Source of the DNA: Psychromonas sp. psych-6C06 | Lineage (GTDB): Bacteria > Pseudomonadota > Gammaproteobacteria > Enterobacterales > Psychromonadaceae | Direction: 5' to 3' | DNA: 64,000 nucleotides | NCBI RefSeq assembly: GCF_002835465.1 | Contig: NZ_PIZM01000002.1 | Coordinates: 734,398 to 798,397, forward strand | Shown here: positions 1-9,441 of the stretch, piece by piece | Position numbering within the stretch: the first letter of the stretch is position 1 | How the letters are laid out: every line of letters begins with the position of its first letter | The notes under the pieces: model-generated | What the model was told of the DNA's origin: nothing | The model's database searches: none | What the model saw: the letters and a program-made list of their open reading frames with translations, nothing else | Made by a program: the position numbers and the translations under genes

Positions 1-38
1 GATTGATTAGTTTTTTTACAACATTCACTTGAACAGAA

Positions 39-1010
39 TCAACCTCGGAACTTATCTTGGTTATCAACAAACCATTGATAAGACATACCTAAACCATCTT
101 CTAACGAAACAGAATATTTCCATCCAAGCGATTCCACTCTATTAACATTCATCAATTTACGAGGAGCACCATCAGGTTTAGATTCATCAAATTTAATTTC
201 CCCTTCAAAGCCAACTACTTTCGCAACTGTTTCGACTAACTCTTTAATAGTGCAATCTACGCCTGTACCTACATTGATATGACTTAACATCGGTTGAGTA
301 TTTGCCTCATAAGTCGATTGTTCTAAATTCATTACATGGATAGAAGCAGCAGCCATATCATCGACATATAAAAACTCACGCTTAGGTTTACCGCTCCCCC
401 ATGCCATCACTTCTTTGTCGTTATTTAATTTAGCTTCGTGGAAACGACGCAACAATGCAGGTATAACATGGCTATTTTCAGGATGAAAATTATCATGAGC
501 ACCATAAAGGTTGGTTGGCATAACACTTCGATAATCTCGACTGTACTGACGGTTATAACTTTCACACAATTTAATGCCCGCTATTTTAGCAATGGCATAA
601 GGCTCATTAGTTTCTTCTAGAGTACCCGTTAATAGTGCCGATTCCATCATTGGTTGACTAGCTAATTTCGGATAGATACATGAAGAGCCCAAAAATAATA
701 GTTGTTGAACATCTGCTAAGTGTGCACTGTGAATAATATTGCACTGAATCATCAGATTTTCATAAATAAAATCAGCAGGGTAAGTATTGTTTGCCACTAT
801 CCCGCCAACCTTAGCAGCAGCTAAATAAACTTGCTCAATTCCTTCGCTCTCAAAAAAATCACACACAGCTTTTTGATTGGTTAAATCTAACTCGCAACGC
901 TTACGTGTAATGATATTAGTATAACCATTGGCTTTAAGTTGGCGAACAATTGCAGCCCCCACCATGCCACGATGCCCTGCCACAAAAACCTTTGCATTTA
1001 ACGCAGACAT
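39..1010 (-). CDS. fcl: GDP-L-fucose synthase (epimerase/reductase)
   Basis: Converts GDP-4-keto-6-deoxy-D-mannose to GDP-L-fucose with NADPH, the last step of GDP-fucose supply for surface polysaccharide. About 323 residues, the usual family length. An extended SDR fold is visible: the nucleotide loop GHRGMVG at residues 12-18, the catalytic Ser in LGSSCIYP near 109-110, and the YAIAK motif with Tyr138 and Lys142. The ATG at 1010 is chosen over an upstream start at 1073 because homologues begin just before the Rossmann loop and the longer start would overlap gmd by about 60 bp. gmd ends 4 bp upstream, so the two are translationally close. It is the last gene seen before the window edge; the operon probably continues. 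Confidence 0.96.
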   Translation of the reverse strand: MSALNAKVFVAGHRGMVGAAIVRQLKANGYTNIITRKRCELDLTNQKAVCDFFESEGIEQVYLAAAKVGGIVANNTYPADFIYENLMIQCNIIHSAHLADVQQLLFLGSSCIYPKLASQPMMESALLTGTLEETNEPYAIAKIAGIKLCESYNRQYSRDYRSVMPTNLYGAHDNFHPENSHVIPALLRRFHEAKLNNDKEVMAWGSGKPKREFLYVDDMAAASIHVMNLEQSTYEANTQPMLSHINVGTGVDCTIKELVETVAKVVGFEGEIKFDESKPDGAPRKLMNVNRVESLGWKYSVSLEDGLGMSYQWFVDNQDKFRG

Positions 1011-1014
1011 TTTA

Positions 1015-2148
1015 TTATCCTTGATTTTCAATTGAGATTGCAACATCATGTCCGTGTGCTTTAAGTAATGCATGTTGCTTAGCTTTACTTAAATCATTTT
1101 TAACCATTTCTGAACACATCTCTTCAACGGTTATCTGTGGAACCCAGCCTAACTTTTCTTTTGCTTTTGTAGGGTCTCCAAGCAATGTCTCAACTTCAGC
1201 AGGTCGGAAATATCTAGGATCAACCTTAACAATCACATCTCCAACTTTAATTGCAGGAGCATTATCACCAATAACTGCAGTAACAGTAGCAATTTCGTTA
1301 ATGCCCTCGCCAGAGAATACTAACTCAATGCCAGCTTCTTTAGCAGAAAGTGTTACAAACTCACGAACACTAATTTGCTTGCCAGTTGCAATTACAAAGT
1401 CATCTGCTTTGTCTTGTTGTAACATCATCCACTGCATACGAACATAGTCTTTTGCATGACCCCAGTCGCGTAATGCATCCATATTACCCAGGTATAAACA
1501 CTTTTCTAACCCTTGAGAGATATTAGCAATAGCGCGTGTGATTTTACGGGTCACAAAGGTTTCACCACGGCGTGGTGATTCATGGTTAAATAAGATTCCG
1601 TTACAAGCGTACATGCCGTAAGATTCTCGGTAGTTAACTACAATCCAGTAGGCATACATTTTAGCGACAGCATAAGGTGAACGCGGGTGAAATGGTGTTG
1701 TTTCTTTTTGCGGGATCTCTTGCACTTCACCGTAAAGCTCAGAAGTAGAAGCTTGGTAGAATTTTGTTTTCTTTTCTAAACCTAAAAAGCGGATTGCCTC
1801 TAACAGACGTAACGTGCCCATTGCATCTACATCTGCTGTATATTCAGGGCATTCAAAAGAAACCGCTACGTGAGATTGCGCACCTAGGTTGTAAACTTCA
1901 TCTGGTTGCACATCTTTAATAATGCGCGTTAAATTAGATGAATCGGTTAAGTCACCGTAGTGTAAGAAAAAATTTTGATTTTTTTCGTGGTTATCTTGAT
2001 AGATATGGTCAACACGTTCAGTGTTTAAAGAAGATGCGCGGCGCTTGATACCATGAACTTCATAACCTTTTTCTAGTAGTAATTCAGCAAGGTATGAGCC
2101 ATCTTGACCTGTAACACCTGTTATTAACGCAACTTTTTTATTTGACAT
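1015..2148 (-). CDS. gmd: GDP-mannose 4,6-dehydratase
   Basis: Dehydrates GDP-D-mannose to GDP-4-keto-6-deoxymannose, feeding the fcl product next door. 377 residues, full length. Seen: NADP-binding loop GVTGQDG at 11-17, the active-site stretch ASTSELYG (Thr135, Glu137) and SPYAVAK with Tyr159 and Lys163, which line up with the catalytic residues of the E. coli enzyme shifted by two. The start at 2148 gives [11 protein letters not shown], the expected N-terminus. It follows manB after a 111-bp gap holding an octamer repeat and is tightly followed by fcl. Cytoplasmic; part of the GDP-mannose/GDP-fucose block. Confidence 0.97.
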   Translation of the reverse strand: MSNKKVALITGVTGQDGSYLAELLLEKGYEVHGIKRRASSLNTERVDHIYQDNHEKNQNFFLHYGDLTDSSNLTRIIKDVQPDEVYNLGAQSHVAVSFECPEYTADVDAMGTLRLLEAIRFLGLEKKTKFYQASTSELYGEVQEIPQKETTPFHPRSPYAVAKMYAYWIVVNYRESYGMYACNGILFNHESPRRGETFVTRKITRAIANISQGLEKCLYLGNMDALRDWGHAKDYVRMQWMMLQQDKADDFVIATGKQISVREFVTLSAKEAGIELVFSGEGINEIATVTAVIGDNAPAIKVGDVIVKVDPRYFRPAEVETLLGDPTKAKEKLGWVPQITVEEMCSEMVKNDLSKAKQHALLKAHGHDVAISIENQG

Positions 2149-2242
2149 GAGCTTTCCTAATAAATTTATTTTATTGAAACTTTCTCTTAACGAATTATAT
2201 TAATACAACTAATATTTAGAGCTGAACCTGAAAGTCCAATTA

Positions 2243-2266
2243 GTTAATTGGTTAATTGGTTAATTA
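2243..2266. repeat. Triple octamer repeat at the manB stop codon
   Basis: Three head-to-tail copies of GTTAATTG (the last ends in A) lie at 2243-2266 in the manB-gmd gap. The manB stop codon (2260-2262, read on minus) falls inside the third copy, so slippage here could shift the last residue or stop of ManB. No function can be assigned. Confidence 0.6.
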
Positions 2267-3696
2267 AATTTTTGTATATTTTGCAGTGCTTTCAAAACAA
2301 TCTCATATGCTTGAGCATAGGTACAAGCTTCAGCATAACAACGTAACTCTGGCGCATTGCCAGATGGCCGAAGGTGAATAACGCTATTATCTGCTAATGT
2401 AACTCTTAAACCATCAGTTTGATCAACATTTTTAATCTCTAAATTTTCAAAGCCTAATTGTAACATTAATTTTGCAGGTTCCTGCTGTCCTTGAGCAATA
2501 ATTGCTTGGCTTTTTTCTGTTGCAAAATTTTGGATACGGTCACTATGCGTAAAGCGCTGTGGTAAAGTATTTACTAACCTTGAAATAACGCCATCACCTG
2601 CGGCAACCAGTAACATAATAGCAGGAAGAATAGCATCGCGAGTCGGCAACCTTTTTAATGACTTACCACCCAAGTGCACATCACTACCGAGTATGAAGCC
2701 ACCATTTGCCTCAAAGCCAGCTACTGAACTAAATTTTTTAGCTAAAGTAGCAAATTCAGCAATGACATAAGGTGAGCCAATTTTTGTTCTTTCAACATGC
2801 TTGAATTTCTGGCTTAATTCTACTGCTGTATTAGTACTAACAGGTACTGTTAATGCTTCTATATTTAATGCTTCGGCAGCTAACAAACCGAGAATATCTC
2901 CTCGCAACCAGTTTCCATTTTCATCCGATACTAATGGGCGGTCACCATCCCCATCTGTTGAGAATACTAAATCTAGGTTATGTTCTTTAGACCAATTTAT
3001 TGCTTTTAGAGTATCTTCTTTTGAAACCGCTTCTGTATCAATAGGCACGAATTTATCGCTACGCTCTAGCGCAATTACTTCAGCACCTAGCGCTTCAAAG
3101 ATTCGGCAATATAGATCGCGACCTGCACTAGAGTGTTCGTAAATACCGATACGTTTACCAGTTAACCAAGGCGAGTCAAACAGAGACGTGTAACGGTTAA
3201 TATATTCTTCTGCGGCATAATTATTCGTAATTAGCTCAGGCAATTTATCTAATGCTATAAATTCAACCAGTGCATTAATAATCACTTGCTCATCAGCTTT
3301 GCTAATTTCACCATCTGGGCGGTAAAATTTAAGACCATTTCGATCAAAAGGAATATGACTGCCAGTTACCATGATGGCTGGCATAGCATATTCTTGAGCA
3401 ACGTATGCCAAGGCAGGTGTTGGAACTACGCCGTAGTATACTGTTTCGATATCCAATTGTTTTAGTGCTTCAACACATGCTTGTGCCATGGCATAACTAC
3501 TAGGACGGTTATCAATAGCGATAGCTACAGTTTCAAAATTGAAATTGTTTTTCATGCCAGCAATAAAAGCAACAGCAAACGCGGCACATACATCGGGACT
3601 GAACTCAGTGACTAAACCACGAGCACCACTTGTGCCAAATGCAACACCGCTTTCAGCAATGACTTTTGAACTTATTAAAGTTGAATTATTTAGCAT
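2260..3696 (-). CDS. manB: Phosphomannomutase
   Basis: Interconverts mannose-6-phosphate and mannose-1-phosphate for GDP-mannose synthesis by the adjacent manC. 478 residues. Seen in order: the catalytic phosphoserine loop TGSHIPFDRNG with Ser113 (a TGSHIP variant instead of TASHNP, as in CpsG-type enzymes), the Mg-binding loop DGDGDRP at 248-254, a sugar-binding loop with FEANGG, and the phosphate-binding RPSGNAPELR near the C-terminus. Nine bases separate it from manC, so it is co-transcribed. Also called cpsG. The paralogue phosphoglucosamine mutase is excluded by the TGSHIP loop and the operon context. Confidence 0.95.
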   Translation of the reverse strand: MLNNSTLISSKVIAESGVAFGTSGARGLVTEFSPDVCAAFAVAFIAGMKNNFNFETVAIAIDNRPSSYAMAQACVEALKQLDIETVYYGVVPTPALAYVAQEYAMPAIMVTGSHIPFDRNGLKFYRPDGEISKADEQVIINALVEFIALDKLPELITNNYAAEEYINRYTSLFDSPWLTGKRIGIYEHSSAGRDLYCRIFEALGAEVIALERSDKFVPIDTEAVSKEDTLKAINWSKEHNLDLVFSTDGDGDRPLVSDENGNWLRGDILGLLAAEALNIEALTVPVSTNTAVELSQKFKHVERTKIGSPYVIAEFATLAKKFSSVAGFEANGGFILGSDVHLGGKSLKRLPTRDAILPAIMLLVAAGDGVISRLVNTLPQRFTHSDRIQNFATEKSQAIIAQGQQEPAKLMLQLGFENLEIKNVDQTDGLRVTLADNSVIHLRPSGNAPELRCYAEACTYAQAYEIVLKALQNIQKFN

Positions 3697-3705
3697 TTTA
3701 TTACC

Positions 3706-5118
3706 TTAGGCTCGTCCATAACGGTCTTCAAATCGAACTATATCGTCTTCACCTAGGTAACTACCTGTTTGAATTTCGATCATTTCCAGCGGAATCTTGC
3801 CTGGGTTTTCTAAGGCATGTATTGTTCCAAGAGGGATATAGGTTGATTCATTTTCTGTAACTAAAATAGTTTTGTCACCGTTAAGTACACTTGCGGTGCC
3901 AGAAACAACAATCCAATGCTCTGAGCGATGGTGATGTTTTTGAATTGATAGCTTTTCACCCGGTTTTACGGTAATGCGTTTAACTTGATCACGTTTACCC
4001 GTGTCAATTGAGTCGTATTTACCCCATGGTCGATAAACTTCGCGATGTAATTTCGCTTCAGTTCGCTCAGATGCATTTAAATGATTAACAACTCTTTTTA
4101 CATCTTGAACCTTATCTTTATGCGCGACTAAAATGGCATCTTTAGTCTCGATAATGACTAGGTTATCAACACCGACCGTTGATACTAATTTGTTTTCTGC
4201 ATAAATATAATTATTCGTAGAATCAACAGTGATCACATCACCATTAATTGCGTTTTTATTTTCATCTTTTACTGATACATCCCACAATGCAGAGAATGAA
4301 CCAACATCACTCCAACCTGCATCCATCGGCACAACGACAACATCATCGCTTTTCTCCATTACCGCATAGTCAACAGAGTCATTTGGACAAGTTTCAAAGA
4401 TAGCTTTATCGACACGTACAAACTCTTGGTCTTTTGATGGCGCTGCAATCGCGCGTTTACAGACATCTAACATCTCTGGTGCGAATTTTTCTAATTCTTC
4501 AAGGTAACGACTTGCTTTCAACAGGAACATACCACTGTTCCAATAGTACCCCCCCTCAGCTATGTAAGTTTCTGCTGTCATTAAATTTGGTTTTTCTACA
4601 AACTCGCTCACCGAGTAAGCATTACCATTTTGTTCACCAGATTTAATATATCCATAACCTGTTTCTGGTGCTGTAGGTACGATGCCAAATGTTACCAGCT
4701 GCCCACTTTGTGCAAATGGCAATGCATTTTGAACTGATTCTTGAAATGCACTTGTATTCTCAATAATATGATCAGCAGCAAGCACTAATAATATAGGATC
4801 TTCGCCCTCGGATACATTGTTAACTACTTGAAGCGCAGCAAGTGCGATAGCAGGTGCGGTATTTCTGCCAACCGGTTCAAGAATGATCCCCCCATGTTCA
4901 TATCCGGCCAAACGCATTTGTTCAGCAGCAATAAAACGATGTTCTTCATTACAGATTAAAACCGGCGCAGTATGCTCAATATCAGCTAAACGAGCAACGG
5001 TTTGTTGCAACATTGATTGCTCACCGGTGACTGTTAAAAATTGCTTTGGATAAAGCTCACGTGAAAGTGGCCATAATCGACTACCGGTGCCGCCTGCCAT
5101 AATAACGGGTAAAATCAT
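3706..5118 (-). CDS. manC: Mannose-1-phosphate guanylyltransferase / mannose-6-phosphate isomerase
   Basis: Bifunctional type II enzyme making GDP-mannose from mannose-1-phosphate and GTP, with an isomerase domain for fructose-6-phosphate entry. 470 residues, typical. The N-terminal nucleotidyltransferase domain shows [20 protein letters not shown] (residues 8-27) and a FVEKPN motif; the C-terminal cupin (from about 360) shows PWGKYDSID, a metal-binding HHHRSEHW and the closing [13 protein letters not shown]. It lies between gmm (14 bp upstream) and manB (9 bp downstream). Also named cpsB. Nothing unusual is seen. Confidence 0.97.
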   Translation of the reverse strand: MILPVIMAGGTGSRLWPLSRELYPKQFLTVTGEQSMLQQTVARLADIEHTAPVLICNEEHRFIAAEQMRLAGYEHGGIILEPVGRNTAPAIALAALQVVNNVSEGEDPILLVLAADHIIENTSAFQESVQNALPFAQSGQLVTFGIVPTAPETGYGYIKSGEQNGNAYSVSEFVEKPNLMTAETYIAEGGYYWNSGMFLLKASRYLEELEKFAPEMLDVCKRAIAAPSKDQEFVRVDKAIFETCPNDSVDYAVMEKSDDVVVVPMDAGWSDVGSFSALWDVSVKDENKNAINGDVITVDSTNNYIYAENKLVSTVGVDNLVIIETKDAILVAHKDKVQDVKRVVNHLNASERTEAKLHREVYRPWGKYDSIDTGKRDQVKRITVKPGEKLSIQKHHHRSEHWIVVSGTASVLNGDKTILVTENESTYIPLGTIHALENPGKIPLEMIEIQTGSYLGEDDIVRFEDRYGRA

Positions 5119-5132
5119 ATTGAATCCCTAAT

Positions 5133-5621
5133 CTATTTTAAAAATTTACGACGAAGAACTGTCTGTTTAGCATACGGCTCAAAATACCAACGCGTATGCT
5201 TATGTACTTGCGGATGTTCAAGTAGTTGCTCTACACCAAACCAGTTGTAGTCATTATGTTGCTTCGTTGGTAATGCTAATAATTCGTCATCAATCGTCAA
5301 ACGATAGCCAAGCGCTACGTAGTGTGTGCTGAAATCTTCACCTGTTAGATTATTTGTATAAAAATGGTCAAATGGACCGATTAGTTGCGCATCTAATATT
5401 GTAAACTCAGTGCCTAACTCATTTAAGGTTAAGCGTTTAAAAGCCTCAGCCATCGATTCATCTTTAAGAATGCGCCCACCAGGTACAAACCAATAACCTT
5501 GTGCAGGACGATTGTTGCGTTTACCTAGAAGTACCTCCCCCTTTTGGTTATAAACAACTAGATCTATCGATACGAGAGGGGTATTTTTTATGATAGATTT
5601 AAAGGTATCTAGTGGTAACAT
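5133..5621 (-). CDS. gmm: GDP-mannose mannosyl hydrolase (Nudix)
   Basis: Hydrolyses GDP-mannose to GDP and mannose, probably to balance the GDP-mannose pool in capsule/EPS clusters. Conserved blocks STPLVS-like NTPLVSID, LLGKRNNRPAQGYWFVP and the modified Nudix box beginning GGRILKDES match this subfamily, which lacks one of the usual Nudix glutamates. The ATG at 5621 is preferred to the in-frame GTG at 5630: it gives the family N-terminal length and has a GAGAG ribosome site about 8 nt upstream. First gene of the operon, 181 bp downstream of the ops element. Confidence 0.93.
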   Translation of the reverse strand: MLPLDTFKSIIKNTPLVSIDLVVYNQKGEVLLGKRNNRPAQGYWFVPGGRILKDESMAEAFKRLTLNELGTEFTILDAQLIGPFDHFYTNNLTGEDFSTHYVALGYRLTIDDELLALPTKQHNDYNWFGVEQLLEHPQVHKHTRWYFEPYAKQTVLRRKFLK

Positions 5622-6090
5622 TGGGTGCACTCTCTTAAACGTTATATTAAATAAAAATGTGTGGTTATTCGTTTTTCTAGTTAGCTCAGCAAAGTCAGCA
5701 ACACATATTTATTTTATTTTGAGACAACAGTTTTATCATCATTGTAAAGCCTAAGTATTAACTCACTTATTTAAAGCCCCTAAAAATATTTTAAATTCAA
5801 CCACGCTACCGCCACTTGGTTTTATAAAAGCCAGTATCTAATTTCATAATTTTGAGCGCGTAATTTATCGTACTTTGACTAAAATTACCATGCTGACAGA
5901 CTCTCTTTATATTTTATTTGCTTAAGATGAGTGGCGAGACTTTATTAACGATATCAGTAATAGTAATCACCATTAACCAAGTCCCAATACAATAACCCTT
6001 ATATTTATCTGAATTTATAGAAACAACTAGTGAGTTTTTGGACTATCCCGTAACATATTGCATTGAAAATATATAGCTAGCAGACGATTA
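5622..6090 (-). other. Operon leader and divergent intergenic region
   Basis: A 469-bp AT-rich region between the polysaccharide operon (minus) and the rfaH remnant (plus). It contains the ops element described separately. I see no ORF of coding character and could not define promoters with confidence. The operon leader is at least 190 nt if transcription starts upstream of ops. Confidence 0.5.
5802..5813 (-). promoter_or_regulatory. ops: ops element (RfaH recruitment site)
   Basis: Read on the minus strand these bases are GGCGGTAGCGTG, a perfect match to the E. coli ops consensus at the 3' end of JUMPstart sequences. It lies 181 nt upstream of the gmm start, the expected leader position for an RfaH-controlled polysaccharide operon. 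In known systems ops in the non-template DNA of paused RNA polymerase recruits RfaH, which suppresses Rho-dependent polarity. A directly adjacent, decayed rfaH makes the site notable. Confidence 0.85.
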
Positions 6091-6597
6091 ATGAGCAAAC
6101 AATAGTTTATTGTGTATTATAAAAGTCGGGAAGAGGAACGTGCTTTTCAGCATTTACACAATCAGGGGATCACCTCTTTTTCCCAAAAATCAAAAAAAGA
6201 AGCTATTACGAGGAAAGAAAGTATTAGCTACAGAGGCTTTATTTCCTAGTTATCTATTTGTTCACCTTGAGCAAGATAATTGTAATTTTAATAGCTTACG
6301 CTCTACGCGTGGCGTGAATAGTTTTATCCGTTTTGGAGGGCAGATGGCAAAGCATCCGATGCGCTTGTTTCTGAATTATAGCAGATTTGCCATCGTCTGA
6401 ATGAATTTGAGGCTGATACTAAATCGTTATTTGAAAAAGGCGATCAAGTCGAGATAACAGAAGGTGCATTTCAAGGCGCAAAAGGAATATTCACTTGCGA
6501 AAATGGATTATAGAGCTCAATGCTGTTACTCAACATACTTAACCAAGAGAAAAAATATCTTTTACTAATAAAACAATTAAAAAAATTAGAGGTCACC
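6091..6597 (+). pseudogene. rfaH: Decayed transcription antiterminator RfaH
   Basis: Conceptual translation over three segments aligns end-to-end with RfaH: MSKQ*FIVYYKSREEERAFQ (frame 1), LLRGKKVLATEALFPSYLFV then STRGVNSFIRFGG (frame 2), then KGDQVEITEGAFQGAKGIF and SSMLLLNIL (frame 1). Lesions: TAG at 6103 replacing the Trp of the N-terminal motif, a shift near 6180, a shift back near 6353, TAG at 6379 and TAG at 6511. The natural stop also seems lost, because the C-terminal frame reads through into glpG without interruption. RfaH is a NusG paralogue that binds ops and couples RNA polymerase to ribosomes. A working copy, if any, must be elsewhere. Confidence 0.9.
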
Positions 6598-7431
6598 ATG
6601 GTACTTCATCAATTCCAAAACCTACGTATTGCGCAAGCTTTCTCGGACTATTTATCACAGTTGCAAATATCTAATAGTATCGAACATGATAGTTTTCACT
6701 ACCACGTAGTGTTAAATGACCTTACTCAAGTTGAGAGAGCGCAAGCCGAATTAGCGCTTTTTTTAGAAAACCCTAATCAAGAAAAATACTTGTCTGCTAG
6801 CTGGGAAACGGGAAATACTGACACTCCTCGCTCTGAACTTGCTTACGCAAACTCACACTTAGTGAGAAACTTTATTGACCATGCTGGTTGGCTAACGCTG
6901 TCTGTTTTTCTGTTTTGTGTGGTTATTTATGCGCTAAATACGCTTGGTATGTTCCAGCCGATGCAATCGGGATTGGCATTTTTTACTTATCAACCCTTTG
7001 ATTATTCAGAAAGTTGGCGCTTTATTACCCCTGCTTTTTTACATTTTAGCGCACTACATATCGTCTTTAATTTACTTTGGTGGTGGCAACTTGCTGGTGT
7101 GGTTGAGAAGCAACAAGGTAAACAGCGCCTATTATTGCTTTTCCTGTTTAGCGCTATCGCCTCAAATCTTGCGCAATATTTTTTAGTCGGCCCCTATTTT
7201 GGTGGGCTAAGTGGTGTTGTTTATGGTTTGGTGGGTTACTGCTGGTTATTTGGCATGCTTAATAAAAACAGTATTGTAAATCTTCCCAACTCATATTTCG
7301 CATTTTTACTGGGCTGGTTAGCATTAGGATTTATCGATGTTTTACCAATGAATGTGGCCAACTATGCCCACTTAGTTGGATTGTTAGCAGGTTTATTGTT
7401 GGCTTTTGTGGTTTCTAAATTAAAATTATAA
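6598..7431 (+). CDS. glpG: Rhomboid intramembrane serine protease GlpG
   Basis: Cleaves transmembrane substrates within the inner membrane. The ATG at 6598 gives 277 residues against 276 for E. coli GlpG and follows GAGGTCACC. An N-terminal cytoplasmic domain (about 1-80) precedes six membrane helices. Catalytic residues are visible: Ser205 in GGLSGVVYG and His258 in NYAHLVG, with the oxyanion-region HIVFNLLWWW at 154-163. The reading frame is open upstream to 6520 but that part encodes the tail of the rfaH remnant, so a longer fused start is unlikely though not excluded. A strong terminator follows. Confidence 0.95.
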   Translation: MVLHQFQNLRIAQAFSDYLSQLQISNSIEHDSFHYHVVLNDLTQVERAQAELALFLENPNQEKYLSASWETGNTDTPRSELAYANSHLVRNFIDHAGWLTLSVFLFCVVIYALNTLGMFQPMQSGLAFFTYQPFDYSESWRFITPAFLHFSALHIVFNLLWWWQLAGVVEKQQGKQRLLLLFLFSAIASNLAQYFLVGPYFGGLSGVVYGLVGYCWLFGMLNKNSIVNLPNSYFAFLLGWLALGFIDVLPMNVANYAHLVGLLAGLLLAFVVSKLKL

Positions 7432-7436
7432 TCTAT

Positions 7437-7468
7437 TTATATACGGCCAAATTCCAGGCCGTATATAA
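7437..7468. terminator. Bidirectional terminator between glpG and the fliL-like gene
   Basis: A perfect 12-bp inverted repeat (TTATATACGGCC, 8-nt loop, GGCCGTATATAA) sits between the convergent genes glpG and the fliL-like gene. Symmetric AT ends suit termination from both sides, although the T-tracts are short. Confidence 0.75.
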
Positions 7469-7484
7469 ACCCTAAAAGAGAAAA

Positions 7485-7907
7485 TTACTGATATAAGTAC
7501 TTGGTAAAGAGCACATCTTCTAATGGTTTTTTGCCAGTCTCGGTGTACAGCAATTGATTAACCTCTTCTAAGCAACGAGCACGTATCCCTTCTCGTTCGG
7601 TAATCGACTTTACCATTGCCTCATTTTGTTGGCCAAAAATAGCAATAATCTTATCTCTGATGAGAGGCTCATGCTCATCAATTAATGCGTAATTACTTTT
7701 TGATTTAACCATTAGCTCTACTGTTACTCGAACAAAACCGATACGTTTACCCGGTTTTATATAGTTGGTGATAATGTCTGGTTCGAGTGAGAAGTATTGA
7801 TAATCATTTTGTACCGCCTCCCCCTCACCTGTAGCTTCTTCATCAGCTAATACAAATGATGAGTTGAACAACAAACAAAGCACACATAACAGCGCTCTTT
7901 TCCACAT
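7485..7907 (-). CDS. FliL-like basal-body-associated protein
   Basis: 140 residues. The FliL fold signature is present: YFSLEPDIITNYI near residues 38-50, GFVRVTVELMV, then EPLIRDKIIAIFG and a C-terminal EDVLFTKYLYQ resembling the FliL ending. Unlike classical FliL with an uncleaved membrane anchor, the N-terminus (about 1-21, MWKRALLCVLCLLF... to LADEE) looks like a cleavable signal peptide. There are no flagellar genes near; a stand-alone FliL-like gene beside ubiCA/glpG is a known arrangement in vibrios. FliL proteins modulate the stator in flagellar systems; the role of this solitary paralogue is unknown. Convergent with glpG. Confidence 0.8.
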   Translation of the reverse strand: MWKRALLCVLCLLFNSSFVLADEEATGEGEAVQNDYQYFSLEPDIITNYIKPGKRIGFVRVTVELMVKSKSNYALIDEHEPLIRDKIIAIFGQQNEAMVKSITEREGIRARCLEEVNQLLYTETGKKPLEDVLFTKYLYQ

Positions 7908-7983
7908 GGTCTTTTCCTTTAACTAATGTAATGGTGATACAATAGCAAACAATTACTTTTTTTTCCTGTTTGTAAAGGTTTTC

Positions 7984-8541
7984 ATGCGTAATAACATTCT
8001 TCCCTTAGGTGCGTTAACACATTGGTTTTCCGAAACTAAACCGCCACACTGTGCAGATAATATTGCAACTTGGCTCTATGATCACAACTCACTGACCCAA
8101 AAACTAGAAACCCATTTTAAGAGCTTTTCAGTAGAGATAAAGCAACAGCTAAATGTAACACCAAATAAGTACTTATCTCCTCTTTTTAAACAGGAGGAAA
8201 AAATATTAGTACGCGAGGTTTTTTTACATTGTAATAATAAGCCCGTGGTACTCGCGCAGACAGAGATCCCTTTTTCTACACTCACCGAGCAACAGTTGGC
8301 ATTAGCCGAGATTGGAGAGCAGTCACTGGGAACAATATTGTTTCAAGATCCAAGTATGCTTCGAGGACAAATTGAGGTTACAGAATTTGAAAAAGGCTCT
8401 TTTTTCCATCAATTAGTTAGCGATTTAGGTCAACCTGCAAATCATTCTTTATGGGCAAGGCGATCACTTTTCTATCTGCAAAATAAACCGCTATTAGTGA
8501 GTGAGCTTTTTTTACCGGCCTCTGGTATTTACAATGAATAA
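7984..8541 (+). CDS. ubiC: Chorismate pyruvate-lyase
   Basis: Makes 4-hydroxybenzoate and pyruvate from chorismate, the first committed step of ubiquinone synthesis. 185 residues. Conserved: LVREVFLHC with Arg77, the WARRS stretch near 157-161, and the terminal [11 protein letters not shown] with Glu174, corresponding to product-binding Arg and Glu of the E. coli enzyme. Overlaps ubiA by 8 bp, so the two steps are translationally coupled. Cytoplasmic. Confidence 0.94.
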   Translation: MRNNILPLGALTHWFSETKPPHCADNIATWLYDHNSLTQKLETHFKSFSVEIKQQLNVTPNKYLSPLFKQEEKILVREVFLHCNNKPVVLAQTEIPFSTLTEQQLALAEIGEQSLGTILFQDPSMLRGQIEVTEFEKGSFFHQLVSDLGQPANHSLWARRSLFYLQNKPLLVSELFLPASGIYNE

Positions 8542-9388
8542 AAATAAATTAGTCGCCTATGCACAGTTAATGCGTATCGATAAACCTATTGGTACCTTAT
8601 TACTTTTATGGCCAACTTTATGGGCATTATGGGTAGCAGCCAAAGGTATGCCCGATTTAAGTGTGCTAATTGTATTTATTGCCGGGGTTTTTATCATGCG
8701 AAGTGCCGGCTGTGTGATCAACGATTTTGCAGATAGGAAGGTAGATGGGTCTGTGACGCGCACTCAACACCGACCATTGCCTTCAGGCCGAGCAACCAGT
8801 CGCGAGGCTATCATCTTATTTGTTCTATTAGGGCTCAGCGCTTTGCTACTGGTATTAACGCAAAATTGGCTAACTATACAGCTCTCTGCAGTAGGGTTAT
8901 TACTGGCCTTTTCATACCCGTTTATGAAACGTTTTACCCATTTACCGCAACTCGTTTTAGGAATGGCTTTTAGCTGGGCTATCCCAATGGCCTATGCAGC
9001 TCAATCTGGAGAGTTAGCACTAATTGTATGGTTACTGTTTATTATCAACCTACTTTGGACTGTTGCCTATGACACCATGTATGCAATGGTTGATCGTGAT
9101 GATGATTTAAAAATAGGCATTAAATCGACCGCAATTTTATTTGGTAAAAATGACAAGTTGATCATTGGTTTATTGCAAATAACAACATTGCTATTACTGC
9201 TCTGGCTAGGGTTATCTGAGCAACTTGGGGTTTTCTATTATATTGGTTTATTGATCACCTTAGTGCTGTTTATTAAACAACAGATAGCGATTAAAGATCG
9301 TGACAAGCAAGCCTGTTTCAAGGCTTTTTTAGATAATAACCATGTTGGTTTTGTTATCTTTATGTCGTTATTTTTAAGTTATTTGTGA
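8534..9388 (+). CDS. ubiA: 4-hydroxybenzoate polyprenyltransferase
   Basis: Membrane prenyltransferase that attaches the polyprenyl chain to 4-hydroxybenzoate. 284 residues with about eight to nine hydrophobic helices. Both Asp-rich motifs are seen: [10 protein letters not shown] (Asn63, Asp64, Asp67, Asp71) and [13 protein letters not shown]. The ATG at 8534 lies inside the end of ubiC and gives the usual N-terminus [20 protein letters not shown]; an upstream start at 8501 would overlap ubiC by 41 bp and is not favoured. Downstream is the repeat array. Confidence 0.96.
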   Translation: MNKNKLVAYAQLMRIDKPIGTLLLLWPTLWALWVAAKGMPDLSVLIVFIAGVFIMRSAGCVINDFADRKVDGSVTRTQHRPLPSGRATSREAIILFVLLGLSALLLVLTQNWLTIQLSAVGLLLAFSYPFMKRFTHLPQLVLGMAFSWAIPMAYAAQSGELALIVWLLFIINLLWTVAYDTMYAMVDRDDDLKIGIKSTAILFGKNDKLIIGLLQITTLLLLLWLGLSEQLGVFYYIGLLITLVLFIKQQIAIKDRDKQACFKAFLDNNHVGFVIFMSLFLSYL

Positions 9389-9441
9389 AGTAAAAAAATC
9401 ACTCATGTAGTCGCTTTGAGTAATAACTGCGCGTAAACACC

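Noticed and set aside
2801-3142. 113-codon frame antisense to manB and similar long antisense frames (e.g. 27860-28168, 40768-41106, 48895-49206)
   Set aside because: They are shadows of well-supported genes on the other strand, caused by codon bias.
6091-6597. Functional rfaH expressed by amber readthrough
   Set aside because: Two frameshifts in addition to three stops make a full product implausible; listed as a pseudogene with the TAG pattern only noted.
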